Below the pieces are notes generated by a model, which was not told where the DNA came from, did no database searches, and saw nothing but the letters and a program-made list of their open reading frames with translations. DNA of 64,000 nt from Neobacillus niacini (lineage in GTDB: Bacteria; Bacillota; Bacilli; Bacillales; Cytobacillaceae). Shown one piece after another: positions 1 to 7,599 of the stretch (the stretch's first letter is position 1; every line of letters starts with the position of its first letter). The position numbers and the translations under genes were made by a program. Where the stretch lies: positions 1 through 64,000 of the forward strand of contig NZ_JAMBOB010000008.1 of assembly GCF_023715415.1 (NCBI RefSeq), read 5' to 3'.

Positions 1-7
1 AAAAATA

Positions 8-124
<117 letters not shown>

Positions 125-130
125 AAATGA

Positions 131-160
131 AACACAACCCGATTAGGGTTGTGTTTTTTT
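131..160 (+). terminator. Rho-independent terminator of the rRNA operon
   Basis: An 8-bp stem ACACAACCC/GGGTTGTGT around a GATTA loop is followed by seven T residues, directly after the 5S gene. Confidence 0.93.
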
Positions 161-406
161 GTGTCGTCTGACGGGTTAATTTCGGCAAGATAAAGTGAAG
201 AATGTGATTCGTGCCCGTTCGATGCCATTATCGAAGATATAGGTAATGAATAGAGCTTAAACGAAATTAGTCACCATTGTTTGTTTTGGTACCTGCTAAT
301 TCAAAAAACACTTTTAACTAATTAAAAGGAAAAGAAGGATAATATGGTTTGAGTAGAGAAAACAAATGATAACAAGTCAGCTAAATACAAGGAGGACTAT
401 GATTCA

Positions 407-1300
407 ATGAAACTAGTAACAATAAATAAGCAAGGCAAGCACGTGTTAGGTGTAAAAATTGAGAATAGCCTAATCGACCTTGAAGAGGCATTAAAAGAAC
501 ATCCTAATAATCAGGTACATACGGATATTATGGAGGTAATCTCAGGCGGGAATAAAGCTCTATCAGTAATCGAGGAATATATTACGAATCTACCAACGGA
601 TAATAAACCAAATTATATAAAAGATGAAGAAGAAGTGGAATGGGGTCCTTGTGTTACACACCCGAACAAAATTATATGTGTCGGATTAAATTATCGGAAA
701 CATGCAGACGAAACAAATTCTCCTTATCCTGAAGTACCTATTTTATTTAGCAAATTTAATAATGCATTAACTGGACATAAATGTGAGATAGCTGTTCCAA
801 AAGTGACACAAAGGCTGGATTACGAAGTTGAATTAGGGGTAGTAATTGGCAGGGAAGCGAAGTATATAAGCAAGGAAAATGCATTAGATTATGTATTTGG
901 CTATTGTACTGCTAATGATTTATCAGCACGTGATCTTCAGAAAAAGACACATCAATGGTTACTTGGAAAGACATGTGATGATTTCAGTCCAATTGGCCCT
1001 TACCTTGTGACAGCAGATGAAGTACCTGAACCTAACAACTTACAATTAAAAACATATGTGAACGGGGAAAAACGTCAAGATTCCAATACCTCAGATATGA
1101 TTTTTTATGTAGATGAAATTGTCAGCTATATCTCGCAGCATATGACGCTAACACCGGGTGATGTCATCCTTACGGGAACTCCAGAGGGTGTTATCATAGG
1201 CTACCCATTCGAAAAAAGAGTTTACTTAAAGCCTGGTGATGTGGTGACCGTTGAAGTTGAAAAATTAGGTACACTAACCAATAAGCTAATTGAAGAATAA
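407..1300 (+). CDS. Fumarylacetoacetate hydrolase (FAH) family protein
   Basis: The 297-residue protein has a short N-terminal domain and a C-terminal FAH-fold catalytic domain from about residue 85 (KIICVGLNYRKHA). Acidic metal-ligand residues are visible in LDYEVELGVVIG and in ANDLSARD, and the family block PGDVILTGTPEGV is near the C-terminus. Relatives are Mg2+-dependent hydrolases or decarboxylases of 2-keto acids in aromatic or sugar catabolism, such as fumarylpyruvate hydrolase and 5-carboxymethyl-2-hydroxymuconate isomerase. The substrate cannot be told here. GGAGG at 391-395 serves the ATG at 407. The gene stands alone between the rRNA operon and a convergent gene, so context gives no pathway. 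Confidence 0.88.
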   Translation: MKLVTINKQGKHVLGVKIENSLIDLEEALKEHPNNQVHTDIMEVISGGNKALSVIEEYITNLPTDNKPNYIKDEEEVEWGPCVTHPNKIICVGLNYRKHADETNSPYPEVPILFSKFNNALTGHKCEIAVPKVTQRLDYEVELGVVIGREAKYISKENALDYVFGYCTANDLSARDLQKKTHQWLLGKTCDDFSPIGPYLVTADEVPEPNNLQLKTYVNGEKRQDSNTSDMIFYVDEIVSYISQHMTLTPGDVILTGTPEGVIIGYPFEKRVYLKPGDVVTVEVEKLGTLTNKLIEE

Positions 1301-1310
1301 ATTTGGGGTA

Positions 1311-1340
1311 AGAGCCAGGCACTAAATCCTGCCTGGCGCT
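1311..1340. other. Hairpin between convergent genes
   Basis: GCCAGGCA (1314-1321) and TGCCTGGC (1330-1337) form a perfect 8-bp stem midway between two convergent genes. Neither strand has a following T-run, so it may be a weak terminator or an mRNA 3' end structure. Confidence 0.5.
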
Positions 1341-1348
1341 CCAAAATT

Positions 1349-2569
1349 CTAACGCCCCGTATATAAACTAAATACTTCATCCCAGCTCCATTTTTCATAA
1401 TAGGAGCTCCCCATACTAAGATTTTTAATCCAAAGTGTTTCTTTCATTTGATAAGTTGGAGAAATCATTACATTGGCATTTTTTCGATCTGTTCTTATCC
1501 AAAATAGGTTATTCCTGACGATTTGTGGTCTGAAATCGCCGTCCTTTTCTGAAGGAACAGTAAGTGTTGTTTGTTTGTTATCTGATAGGCCTACCCTATA
1601 GAGGCTTGGCAATACTCTTTTCTCTAAGTTCTCTGATCCGTTTTCCTTTGAACGTGAGACGATTATTGTTCGATTATTTTGCCAGGTAAAATCACGATCT
1701 ACATAGCCCCTTGGTGTATACAGGGCAGTTTTCATGGATAGGGGTTTTAAAACCTGCATTCTTTTATTGATTGTTGCTTCCCGGCCAACGCCACTTACAT
1801 ACCCTAACAGCCCATTAAAGGGAGCCCATTGGAACCAAGCAGATTCATTTAACATTTCATCTATTATTTGAAATGTTTTTCCATTAGCGGATAGGACACA
1901 TAAAGTATTCCCGTCAGCCGACAGGGATGCTGTAGGATTTAACAGAAAGCTAATCCACTTCTTATCATTAGACCATTTAAATTCACTTGTAGAGGCAAAG
2001 ATATCATTTTCATCTATCTTAATGGTATAAAAATGGTTAATAATAGGCTTTTCTTTTTTTCTCAGGATAACTTTTGATAAAATAATATCTGAATGGAGTT
2101 TTGGACTCTTCTTTGTTGACACAAGTAATCCACTGCCAGAAGGCTGCCAGGAGAAATTTTCTATGTTTTTAGCTATAGGGATGAATAAGCCTAGTTGGCT
2201 GGTATCTAAGATAAATAAGTTTTTTACAACCTGGAATCCAATTTTATTTTCATTGTGTGACCATTGAAAATTGTTACTAACATTTTCTTTAACCTTAAAA
2301 TGACGTTTGCTCATACTGTTGTAGAGCCAGAGATCCATAACGTTCCCCTCCTTGGCTCCCTTCAAATAAGCAACCCAGCTGCCATCGAATGACCATTTGG
2401 GGTATCTTATATAACCTGCATTAGTAATTTTCATTTCCTTATCCTTTATTTTTAGCCATAAATGTTCGTTTCTTACAAAAGCTGCTTTCAAGTTTTCCTT
2501 AGGTTCTGCTGATACGGCAACTGGAAGGAAGATAAGTATCATAAGAATCAAGAAGATTACCTTTTTCAT
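1349..2569 (-). CDS. Secreted TolB-like beta-propeller protein
   Basis: The 406-residue product starts with a clear signal peptide (Lys-Lys, a hydrophobic stretch, then VSAEP), so it should be exported. The body has WD40/TolB-like beta-propeller repeats, seen as recurring S/W-containing strands such as YPKWSFDGSWVAYL, NFSWQPSGSGLLVS, EFKWSNDKKWISFL and WFQWAPFNGLLGYV. The start was placed at the Met before KKVIFLIL because it follows a GGGTGA ribosome site and begins the signal peptide; an upstream in-frame extension lacks both. There is no lipobox. The function is unknown; propellers of this type usually bind partners. It is divergent from the two-component relic on the plus strand. Confidence 0.75.
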   Translation of the reverse strand: MKKVIFLILMILIFLPVAVSAEPKENLKAAFVRNEHLWLKIKDKEMKITNAGYIRYPKWSFDGSWVAYLKGAKEGNVMDLWLYNSMSKRHFKVKENVSNNFQWSHNENKIGFQVVKNLFILDTSQLGLFIPIAKNIENFSWQPSGSGLLVSTKKSPKLHSDIILSKVILRKKEKPIINHFYTIKIDENDIFASTSEFKWSNDKKWISFLLNPTASLSADGNTLCVLSANGKTFQIIDEMLNESAWFQWAPFNGLLGYVSGVGREATINKRMQVLKPLSMKTALYTPRGYVDRDFTWQNNRTIIVSRSKENGSENLEKRVLPSLYRVGLSDNKQTTLTVPSEKDGDFRPQIVRNNLFWIRTDRKNANVMISPTYQMKETLWIKNLSMGSSYYEKWSWDEVFSLYTGR

Positions 2570-2629
2570 TTGTAAAGTCACCCGCCTATTTTCTTTAAAT
2601 CTTATAATTCCCAAAATAAGGAGAAAAAT

Positions 2630-3137
2630 ATGTTCAAAATTTTTATTGTTGAGGATGATAAACAACTTGTAACGTTGCTTGATGAACATTTACATAAGTT
2701 TGGCTTTGATACACAGCCAGTTAATCAGTTTGATTCGGTGTTGGAGCAATTTGATAGGTATTCCCCGCACCTGGTTTTACTTGATGTTAATTTACCTAAA
2801 TTTGATGGCTATTATTGGTGCCGTCAGACTCGCAAGGTATCCACCTGCCCGATTATTTTTATTTCTACACCATTTTCAGCATAAATTAAAGAATCACATT
2901 CAGTTCATTAATCAATGGGTGCATCAAATGAAAACACCTTTGTCTGTTATTCATTTGATGATAAAGGATGAAGATGAACCGCACTTTACTGCAATAGGTG
3001 ATGAACTAGATCGTTTGAAAAAAGGGCTGGAAATGGTGTTATATACTGCCCGCCTAGATGAATTCGAACATGATTTCTATGTAGAAATGCTTCCGTTAGA
3101 AAAAATTATACGAAGTGTGAGTAAATTTAGAAACTAG
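2630..3137 (+). pseudogene. Collapsed two-component pair: receiver domain fused to histidine-kinase remnant
   Basis: The first 80 residues are a receiver domain with the acidic pocket (IVEDD) and the phospho-acceptor Asp in LVLLDVNLP. At about 2868 homology jumps, with a frame change, to a sensor-kinase dimerisation helix holding the H-box (NQWVHQMKTPLSVIH) and the following helix. It then stops at about 3137 before any ATP-binding domain. The regulator's DNA-binding domain, the kinase's membrane part and its catalytic domain are all gone. H-box spacing resembles BceS/YvcQ-type kinases, which normally sit beside a bacitracin-type ABC exporter; none is present. I infer one or more internal deletions in a former regulator-kinase operon. 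Confidence 0.8.
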
Positions 3138-3162
3138 GCTGGTACTTCAGCCTAGTTTTTTT
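3133..3162 (+). terminator. Rho-independent terminator
   Basis: ACTAGGCTG and CAGCCTAGT form a 9-bp stem, followed by a run of T. The 5' arm contains the TAG stop of the kinase remnant, which suggests this is the original terminator or that the stop arose at its edge. Confidence 0.85.
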
Positions 3163-3170
3163 ATCATTTC

Positions 3171-3192
3171 ATATTTAAGATTGCTTAAATGT
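3171..3192. promoter_or_regulatory. Predicted MarR operator, marR promoter
   Basis: ATTTAAG (3173-3179) and CTTAAAT (3184-3190) form a perfect inverted repeat around ATTG. It overlaps the -35 hexamer of the marR promoter. The same ATTTAAG-N4-CTTAAAT arrangement recurs before the neighbouring hydrolase gene, which supports a shared operator for the MarR protein encoded between them. Confidence 0.65.
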
Positions 3193-3209
3193 TTAGGGTG
3201 GTTTACAAT
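3181..3209 (+). promoter_or_regulatory. SigA-type promoter of the marR gene
   Basis: TTGCTT (-35) and TACAAT (-10) are separated by 17 bp. The -35 hexamer lies within the predicted operator, so bound regulator would block RNA polymerase, implying autorepression. Confidence 0.6.
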
Positions 3210-3233
3210 AAGGGTATAAAGAGGTGGAAGTGA

Positions 3234-3686
3234 ATGGAAAAAGAGCTAGCGATTGTATGCAGCAAAATACTAGATTATTCAAATGCATTAAGTTCACTGT
3301 TTTTAGAGGATTATAAGAAGTTAATGACAGAGGAATTTGCGGAACTTTCAACGAAACAACAAGTGGTTCTAGAGCTTTTAAGAGTAAAAAATCGGACAGT
3401 AAATGAAATTGCACACTTTTTATCGATTAGTGCTAGCGCTGCAAGCCAACTCATTTCAAAACTTGAAAAGCAGGATTATGTAAAAAGAGAGATAAATCCT
3501 GACAATCGCCGTGAAATTATCGTACAACTAGGTGAAAAAGGTCATTACTATAATCAAATGGTAGATAAAAACCAACTGTTTATCATTGAAAAGTATTATG
3601 CGAAATTGCCGAAGGAAGATCTGGAAAAGCTATTAGACATCCATGAAAAACTCTACCATATCGCAGTCGAGGCTCAGAAAAAATAA
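3234..3686 (+). CDS. MarR family transcriptional regulator
   Basis: The 150-residue protein has the usual MarR length and layout: an N-terminal dimerisation helix, a winged helix-turn-helix at about residues 40-100 (VNEIAHFLSISASAASQLISKLEKQ, then the wing VKREINPDNRREIIVQL), and a C-terminal dimerisation helix. MarR proteins are dimeric repressors released by small ligands such as phenolics or oxidants. GAGGTGG at 3221-3227 precedes the ATG. Palindromes of the same sequence lie before this gene and before the downstream hydrolase, so it probably represses both. Confidence 0.9.
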   Translation: MEKELAIVCSKILDYSNALSSLFLEDYKKLMTEEFAELSTKQQVVLELLRVKNRTVNEIAHFLSISASAASQLISKLEKQDYVKREINPDNRREIIVQLGEKGHYYNQMVDKNQLFIIEKYYAKLPKEDLEKLLDIHEKLYHIAVEAQKK

Positions 3687-3698
3687 ATTTTTTGTCAT

Positions 3699-3720
3699 AT
3701 ATTTAAGTAAACTTAAATAT
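3699..3720. promoter_or_regulatory. Predicted MarR operator, hydrolase promoter
   Basis: The arms ATATTTAAG and CTTAAATAT are perfect 9-bp inverted repeats around TAAA. The site lies in the 64-bp gap between marR and the hydrolase, just upstream of TATAAT at 3724-3729, where bound repressor would occlude the -35 region. Confidence 0.68.
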
Positions 3721-3750
3721 TAATATAATTAAACAGTGGAGGGGATTTTG

Positions 3751-4668
3751 ATGAAAGAATATCTCGTTTCACTTACCGATGGCAGGAAGTTAGCCGTGAT
3801 TGAATATGGAGATAAACAGGGGCTTCCAGTTATGTTTTTCCATGGCACTCCGGGTTCACGTCTACTATTTCTTGAAGATGACGAAACGTCAAAGGCATTA
3901 GGAATAAAGTTGATATCATTGGACCGGCCTGGATATGGGCTTTCTGACCCGAAACCAAATCGTACGCTGCTCGATTGGGCAGATGATGCGAACGAAGCAG
4001 CGGATTATTTAAAGCTAGATAAGTTCTCGATCATTGGTGTGTCTGGCGGTGGGGCGTTCGCTGCAGCCTGTGCCTATAAGCTCGCAGAAAGGCTCCATTC
4101 AATAGCATTAGTAGCGAGCACGATTCCATTTGTAAACGGAAAGTCTCCTAAAGGCACAATGACAGCCAATAAAATTGCCTTTTTTCTAGCAAGAAAAGCA
4201 CCGTGGCTTGTAAGAGCAAGCTATCGGTCTACAAAAAAGCTGCTTGAAGAGCAGCCAGAAAAGTTCATGGAGCAAAACAAAAAGGGGAACAAGCATTTAC
4301 ATGAGTGGGATCGCCAATTTTTACAGACAGACGAACAGTTAAAAGGACTAATGATGCATATGGGTGAGGCATTCCGTATTTCTGTGGACGAATGTGTGAA
4401 TGAACCTGTATTATTATCAAAGCCTTGGGGATTTTCCTTTAAAGACATTCCTGTGCCAACGGATGTTTGGCATGGCGAAGAGGATAGGATGGCTCCGGCA
4501 GCAGAAATGAAAAAAGCCGCTTCTACGACTCCGAATTGCCACACCCACTTTATTCCAGGAGCAGGACATTTTTTAACGGACGATGATAAAATCTGGAATG
4601 ACATTCTAACTACAATCCTTGATCGAGCAAAAGAAAATCCTTCTAATCAACTCCCCTTAGTAAAATAA
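3751..4668 (+). CDS. Alpha/beta-fold hydrolase
   Basis: The 305-residue protein has the full alpha/beta-hydrolase signature: an oxyanion-hole motif HGTPGSR, the nucleophile elbow GVSGGG with the catalytic Ser, a late Asp in WHGEEDRMAP and the catalytic His in GAGHFL. No signal peptide is present, so it is cytoplasmic. The start is the ATG at 3751, about 7 bp after GGAGGGG (3738-3744); an in-frame GTG at 3736 overlaps that ribosome site and is unlikely. Typical substrates are small esters, lactones or epoxides. Context suggests a gene induced when the upstream MarR repressor binds its ligand, perhaps for detoxification. Confidence 0.88.
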   Translation: MKEYLVSLTDGRKLAVIEYGDKQGLPVMFFHGTPGSRLLFLEDDETSKALGIKLISLDRPGYGLSDPKPNRTLLDWADDANEAADYLKLDKFSIIGVSGGGAFAAACAYKLAERLHSIALVASTIPFVNGKSPKGTMTANKIAFFLARKAPWLVRASYRSTKKLLEEQPEKFMEQNKKGNKHLHEWDRQFLQTDEQLKGLMMHMGEAFRISVDECVNEPVLLSKPWGFSFKDIPVPTDVWHGEEDRMAPAAEMKKAASTTPNCHTHFIPGAGHFLTDDDKIWNDILTTILDRAKENPSNQLPLVK

Positions 4669-4676
4669 TCCTAGCG

Positions 4677-4705
4677 TAAGACCTGTCAAATGGCAGGTCT
4701 TTTTT
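4677..4705 (+). terminator. Rho-independent terminator
   Basis: AAGACCTG and CAGGTCTT form the stem around an 8-nt loop, followed by a T-run, directly after the hydrolase. Confidence 0.9.
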
Positions 4706-4790
4706 AAATGAAATGAAAAATTTAATAAAAAAGGTTAAACTAACAAAATACAACTTAAAATTGGCTTGGCAGAGATTGAGGAGGGTTTAG

Positions 4791-5333
4791 ATGTTAGAGA
4801 ATAGTTTTATGATGGTTGCGATTATTCTTATCATAAATATTGTTTATGTTTCATTTTTTACGATAAGAATGATTTTAACGTTAAAAGGTCAGCGGTACTT
4901 GGCTGCTTTTCTTAGTATGATTGAGGTCGTTATTTATGTGTTAGGCCTCGGTCTTGTTTTAAATAATCTTGATGAAATCCAAAATCTGATTGCTTATGCG
5001 ATTGGTTATGGTATTGGGGTTATTGTCGGGATGAAAATAGAGGAAAAGCTGGCGTTAGGCTATATTACGGTTAATGTGATTACAAAAGAATATGATAAAG
5101 AATTGCCTAAAGTGTTAAGAGAAAAAGGTTACGGTGTAACAAACTGGGAAGCGAACGGTCTTGAGGGGAATCGGATGGCCTTACAAATCTTAACACCGAG
5201 AAAATTTGAACTGAAATTATACGACTTGATTAAGTCATTGGATCCAAAAGCCTTCATTATTGTCTATGAGCCCAAGTCAATCCATGGAGGATTCTGGGTG
5301 AAATCTGTGAAGAGAGGGAAATTATTTTCATGA
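4791..5333 (+). CDS. yebE: DUF2179 membrane protein YebE (UPF0316)
   Basis: The 180-residue protein has three N-terminal membrane helices within about residues 5-85 (the third is glycine-rich, [12 protein letters not shown]) and a C-terminal cytoplasmic DUF2179 domain starting near [19 protein letters not shown]2179 proteins are thought to bind ligands or ions, but no activity is established for this family. The gene sits just before yebG and the pur operon, exactly as yebE does in B. subtilis, and its stop overlaps the yebG start (ATGA), indicating translational coupling. Confidence 0.9.
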   Translation: MLENSFMMVAIILIINIVYVSFFTIRMILTLKGQRYLAAFLSMIEVVIYVLGLGLVLNNLDEIQNLIAYAIGYGIGVIVGMKIEEKLALGYITVNVITKEYDKELPKVLREKGYGVTNWEANGLEGNRMALQILTPRKFELKLYDLIKSLDPKAFIIVYEPKSIHGGFWVKSVKRGKLFS

Positions 5334-5527
5334 GTAAAAAGAAGATGCAATTTGAAGTACAAGAAAATGAAAGTATTGAAGCTTGTTTGGAGCGGATGAA
5401 AAAACAGGGATATATTCCGGTGCGCCGCACGGAAAAACCTATCTTTCAGGAGGTAGTTAATGGAAAAGAAACATCCTACGAACCGGTTGGAAGGCAGATT
5501 GTATTTGAGGCTGTAAGTGTAGATTAA
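5330..5527 (+). CDS. yebG: NETI motif-containing protein YebG
   Basis: This is a 65-residue soluble protein of unknown function, the counterpart of B. subtilis YebG by size and position between yebE and purE. It contains the [12 protein letters not shown] helix that corresponds to the NETI family signature, and a conserved KPIFQE segment. It is coupled to yebE by an ATGA overlap. The stop lies at the beginning of the PurR-box region, so yebE-yebG end where the pur control region begins. Confidence 0.88.
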   Translation: MSKKKMQFEVQENESIEACLERMKKQGYIPVRRTEKPIFQEVVNGKETSYEPVGRQIVFEAVSVD

Positions 5528-5569
5528 AAACGAACGTTAGTTTTAGAAAAAATAAAATCGTTCGTTTTT
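5526..5569. promoter_or_regulatory. Paired PurR boxes (operator of the pur operon)
   Basis: AAAAACGAACG (5526-5536) and its exact complement CGTTCGTTTTT (5559-5569) are an inverted pair with a 22-bp spacer, immediately upstream of the -35 hexamer. The CGAA core in an A/T-rich frame matches the known Bacillus PurR box. PurR represses pur transcription when PRPP is low. As RNA the same arms form an 11-bp hairpin ending in T residues, so the region may also terminate yebE-yebG transcripts. Confidence 0.82.
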
Positions 5570-5570
5570 A

Positions 5571-5599
5571 TTGACCATTTGCCCCTAAAATTGTAATAT
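5571..5599 (+). promoter_or_regulatory. SigA promoter of the pur operon
   Basis: TTGACC (5571-5576) and TAATAT (5594-5599) are separated by exactly 17 bp. The promoter lies directly after the PurR boxes and about 30 bp before the guanine aptamer. Confidence 0.85.
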
Positions 5600-5629
5600 A
5601 AAGGTGTCAAAAAAATATATAACGTAACA

Positions 5630-5701
5630 CCCTCGTATAATAATGGGAATATGGCCCATAAGTATCTACCCAATTACCGTAAATGATTGGACTATGAGGG
5701 G
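5630..5701 (+). promoter_or_regulatory. Purine (guanine-class) riboswitch aptamer
   Basis: The three-way junction is visible: P1 (CCCTC with GAGGG), P2 (ATGGG/CCCAT with loop AATATGG), the joining segment AAGTATCTACC, and P3 (CAAT/ATTG with ACCGTAAA). The ligand-specifying position in J3/1 (GGACTATG) is C, which pairs with guanine or hypoxanthine rather than adenine. It controls purE and the genes behind it by premature termination at the hairpin downstream. Confidence 0.95.
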
Positions 5702-5757
5702 AAGTGGAAATGCCGGAAACGTTAACTCGTTTCATGGTCATTTACTGTGCCGATTTC

Positions 5758-5819
5758 AGCCCGGACAGACTGCTTTCTCTCATTTCATGAAATTGGGGAA
5801 GTGTCTGTTTGGGCTTTTT
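5758..5819 (+). terminator. Riboswitch-controlled terminator
   Basis: AGCCC-GG-ACAGAC pairs with GTCTGT-TT-GGGCT across an inner hairpin (ATTTCATGAAAT), followed by TTTTTA. It lies about 55 nt after the aptamer and should form when guanine is bound, stopping transcription before purE. Confidence 0.85.
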
Positions 5820-5834
5820 ATATTGGTAAAGTAT

Positions 5835-5957
5835 GAAAAGCGTAAGCGCCTTGTTCAGGGGCGACAGGCATAAGACGAGCCGGCGGGAAGGTTGCTCTTT
5901 AACCTTCTTGACGGATTGGCTTATGACCCCGAGCCCCTAGGCGCTGGAGCTAGACAA
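5835..5957 (+). repeat. Structured repeat element in the purE leader (long copy)
   Basis: This 120-bp block is a nested imperfect palindrome. The outer arms are AGCGTAAGCGCC and GGCGCTGGAGCT, the middle arms GGCATAAG and CTTATGACC, and the inner arms AAGGTT and AACCTT around a small loop. A shorter copy with the same outer arms lies at 43122-43168 before gatA. I recall similar intergenic elements in many Bacillus-group genomes, but this is from memory. It falls between the riboswitch terminator and purE, so it is transcribed in the purE leader. Confidence 0.75.
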
Positions 5958-5969
5958 AGGGGAGAGAAT

Positions 5970-6458
5970 ATGAATCCGATTGTGGCGGTAATAATGGGAA
6001 GCAAATCAGATTGGGATACGATGAAGCACACCTGTGAAATCCTAGACCGGTTAGAGGTTCCATATGAAAAAAAGGTGGTTTCAGCCCACCGCACTCCTGA
6101 TTTGATGTTTGAATTTGCTGAGAATGCTAGAGTAAGAGGTATTAAGGTAATCATTGCAGGTGCAGGCGGTGCCGCTCATCTGCCTGGTATGGTTGCAGCA
6201 AAGACTACATTGCCCGTAATCGGTGTTCCTGTTCAATCAAAGGCATTAAACGGAATGGACTCACTCTTATCGATTGTGCAAATGCCAGCTGGAGTACCTG
6301 TGGCTACAGTAGCAATAGGTAAGGCAGGGGCAACAAATGCTGGGTTGCTGGCAGCTCAAATTTTATCCATTAATGATTCAAAAATACAAGACCGACTAGA
6401 GCAAGTCCGCTTAGAGTCAAAAGTGGTGGTAATAGAAAGTAGTGATGAGCTTGTCTAA
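5970..6458 (+). CDS. purE: N5-carboxyaminoimidazole ribonucleotide mutase PurE
   Basis: The 162-residue enzyme is class I PurE, which converts N5-CAIR to CAIR in de novo purine synthesis. The family motifs are intact: [10 protein letters not shown] at the N-terminus, SAHRTPD with the catalytic His, and [11 protein letters not shown]. The start is the ATG at 5970, 6-7 bp after AAAGGGGAG; the reading frame is open further upstream through the structured repeat, but that part has no homology. It works in pair with PurK, whose start overlaps its end by 14 bp. Confidence 0.97.
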   Translation: MNPIVAVIMGSKSDWDTMKHTCEILDRLEVPYEKKVVSAHRTPDLMFEFAENARVRGIKVIIAGAGGAAHLPGMVAAKTTLPVIGVPVQSKALNGMDSLLSIVQMPAGVPVATVAIGKAGATNAGLLAAQILSINDSKIQDRLEQVRLESKVVVIESSDELV

Positions 6459-7599
6459 TAAAACGATTTTACCGGGACAAACAATTGGCATAATTGGCGG
6501 CGGTCAGCTGGGCAGGATGATGGCCCTTCCCGCAAGATCAATGGGTTATCGAATTGCTGTTTTAGACCCTATTGAAGATTCTCCTTGCGGTCAGGTCGCC
6601 GATTATAAGGTAATCGGGGACTATGATGATTTAGAGGCGATAAAGAAATTAGCTGAAGTCAGTGATGTCATTACCTATGAATTTGAAAATATTGATGCAG
6701 CTGCACTTGAGTGGCTATGTAATCAAGCTTATGTGCCACAGGGTAAGAGTTTACTTGAAATAACTCAGGACCGAGTGAAAGAAAAAGCGGCAATTGAAAA
6801 CGCCGGTGTTCAGGTGGCACCATATGCCGTAATCAATTCGCTGAATGATCTACATGAAGGCTGCGAACGTCTTGGCTATCCCGTTGTATTAAAAACAGCA
6901 CGAGGCGGCTATGACGGCAAAGGGCAAGCCGTTCTTAAAAGTCATCAGGATATTGTAGAGGCTCAAGTGCTTCTTGAAAACGGACAATGTATCCTGGAAA
7001 AATGGATTTCTTTTACGAAAGAAATTTCCGTCATTATCACAAGAAATACAAATGGTGAAACAGCAGTATTTCCAGTTGGAGAAAATATTCATCGTGATAA
7101 TATTCTCCATCAAACGATTGCTCCAGCACGGATAAGCAATTATGCTGAGGAAAAAGCCATTCAATCTGCTATACAACTTGCGAATGAATTTGAATTAGTG
7201 GGAACATTGGCGGTTGAAATGTTTTTAACAGCGGGGGACATCATTTACATAAATGAACTCGCTCCTAGACCGCATAATTCCGGGCATTATACAATTGAAG
7301 CTTGTGAAACGTCACAATTCGAACAGCACATTAGGGCTGTGTGTAACCTGCCCCTTGGGAAGACAGAGCTATTAAAGCCTGCGGTCATGGTTAATATATT
7401 AGGAGAGCATGTTCAAAACGTGTTAGAAAAGGTAACAAACGTAACAGATTGGAAAGTTCATCTTTACGGGAAAAAAGAAGCGAAATTCAAGAGGAAAATG
7501 GGGCATGTAACCATTCTGTGTGATACTGTTGATACTGCCCTTGAAGATGTGAATACTAGTAACATTTGGGAAGAAAAAAGTTTGGAGGCCAAAAGATGA
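6445..7599 (+). CDS. purK: 5-(carboxyamino)imidazole ribonucleotide synthase PurK
   Basis: The 384-residue ATP-grasp enzyme makes N5-CAIR from AIR, ATP and bicarbonate. The N-terminal domain opens with [15 protein letters not shown]; the ATP-grasp domain includes [15 protein letters not shown], and the metal-binding end is [13 protein letters not shown]. The chosen start is ATG 6445; a GTG immediately before it is in frame and cannot be excluded. The gene overlaps purE by 14 bp and purB by 4 bp (ATGA), so it depends on translational coupling. Confidence 0.96.
   Translation: MSLSNKTILPGQTIGIIGGGQLGRMMALPARSMGYRIAVLDPIEDSPCGQVADYKVIGDYDDLEAIKKLAEVSDVITYEFENIDAAALEWLCNQAYVPQGKSLLEITQDRVKEKAAIENAGVQVAPYAVINSLNDLHEGCERLGYPVVLKTARGGYDGKGQAVLKSHQDIVEAQVLLENGQCILEKWISFTKEISVIITRNTNGETAVFPVGENIHRDNILHQTIAPARISNYAEEKAIQSAIQLANEFELVGTLAVEMFLTAGDIIYINELAPRPHNSGHYTIEACETSQFEQHIRAVCNLPLGKTELLKPAVMVNILGEHVQNVLEKVTNVTDWKVHLYGKKEAKFKRKMGHVTILCDTVDTALEDVNTSNIWEEKSLEAKR

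Noticed and set aside
5643-5873. Plus-strand frame of about 76 codons in the purE leader
   Set aside because: It lies across the guanine aptamer and terminator, whose structure explains the sequence.
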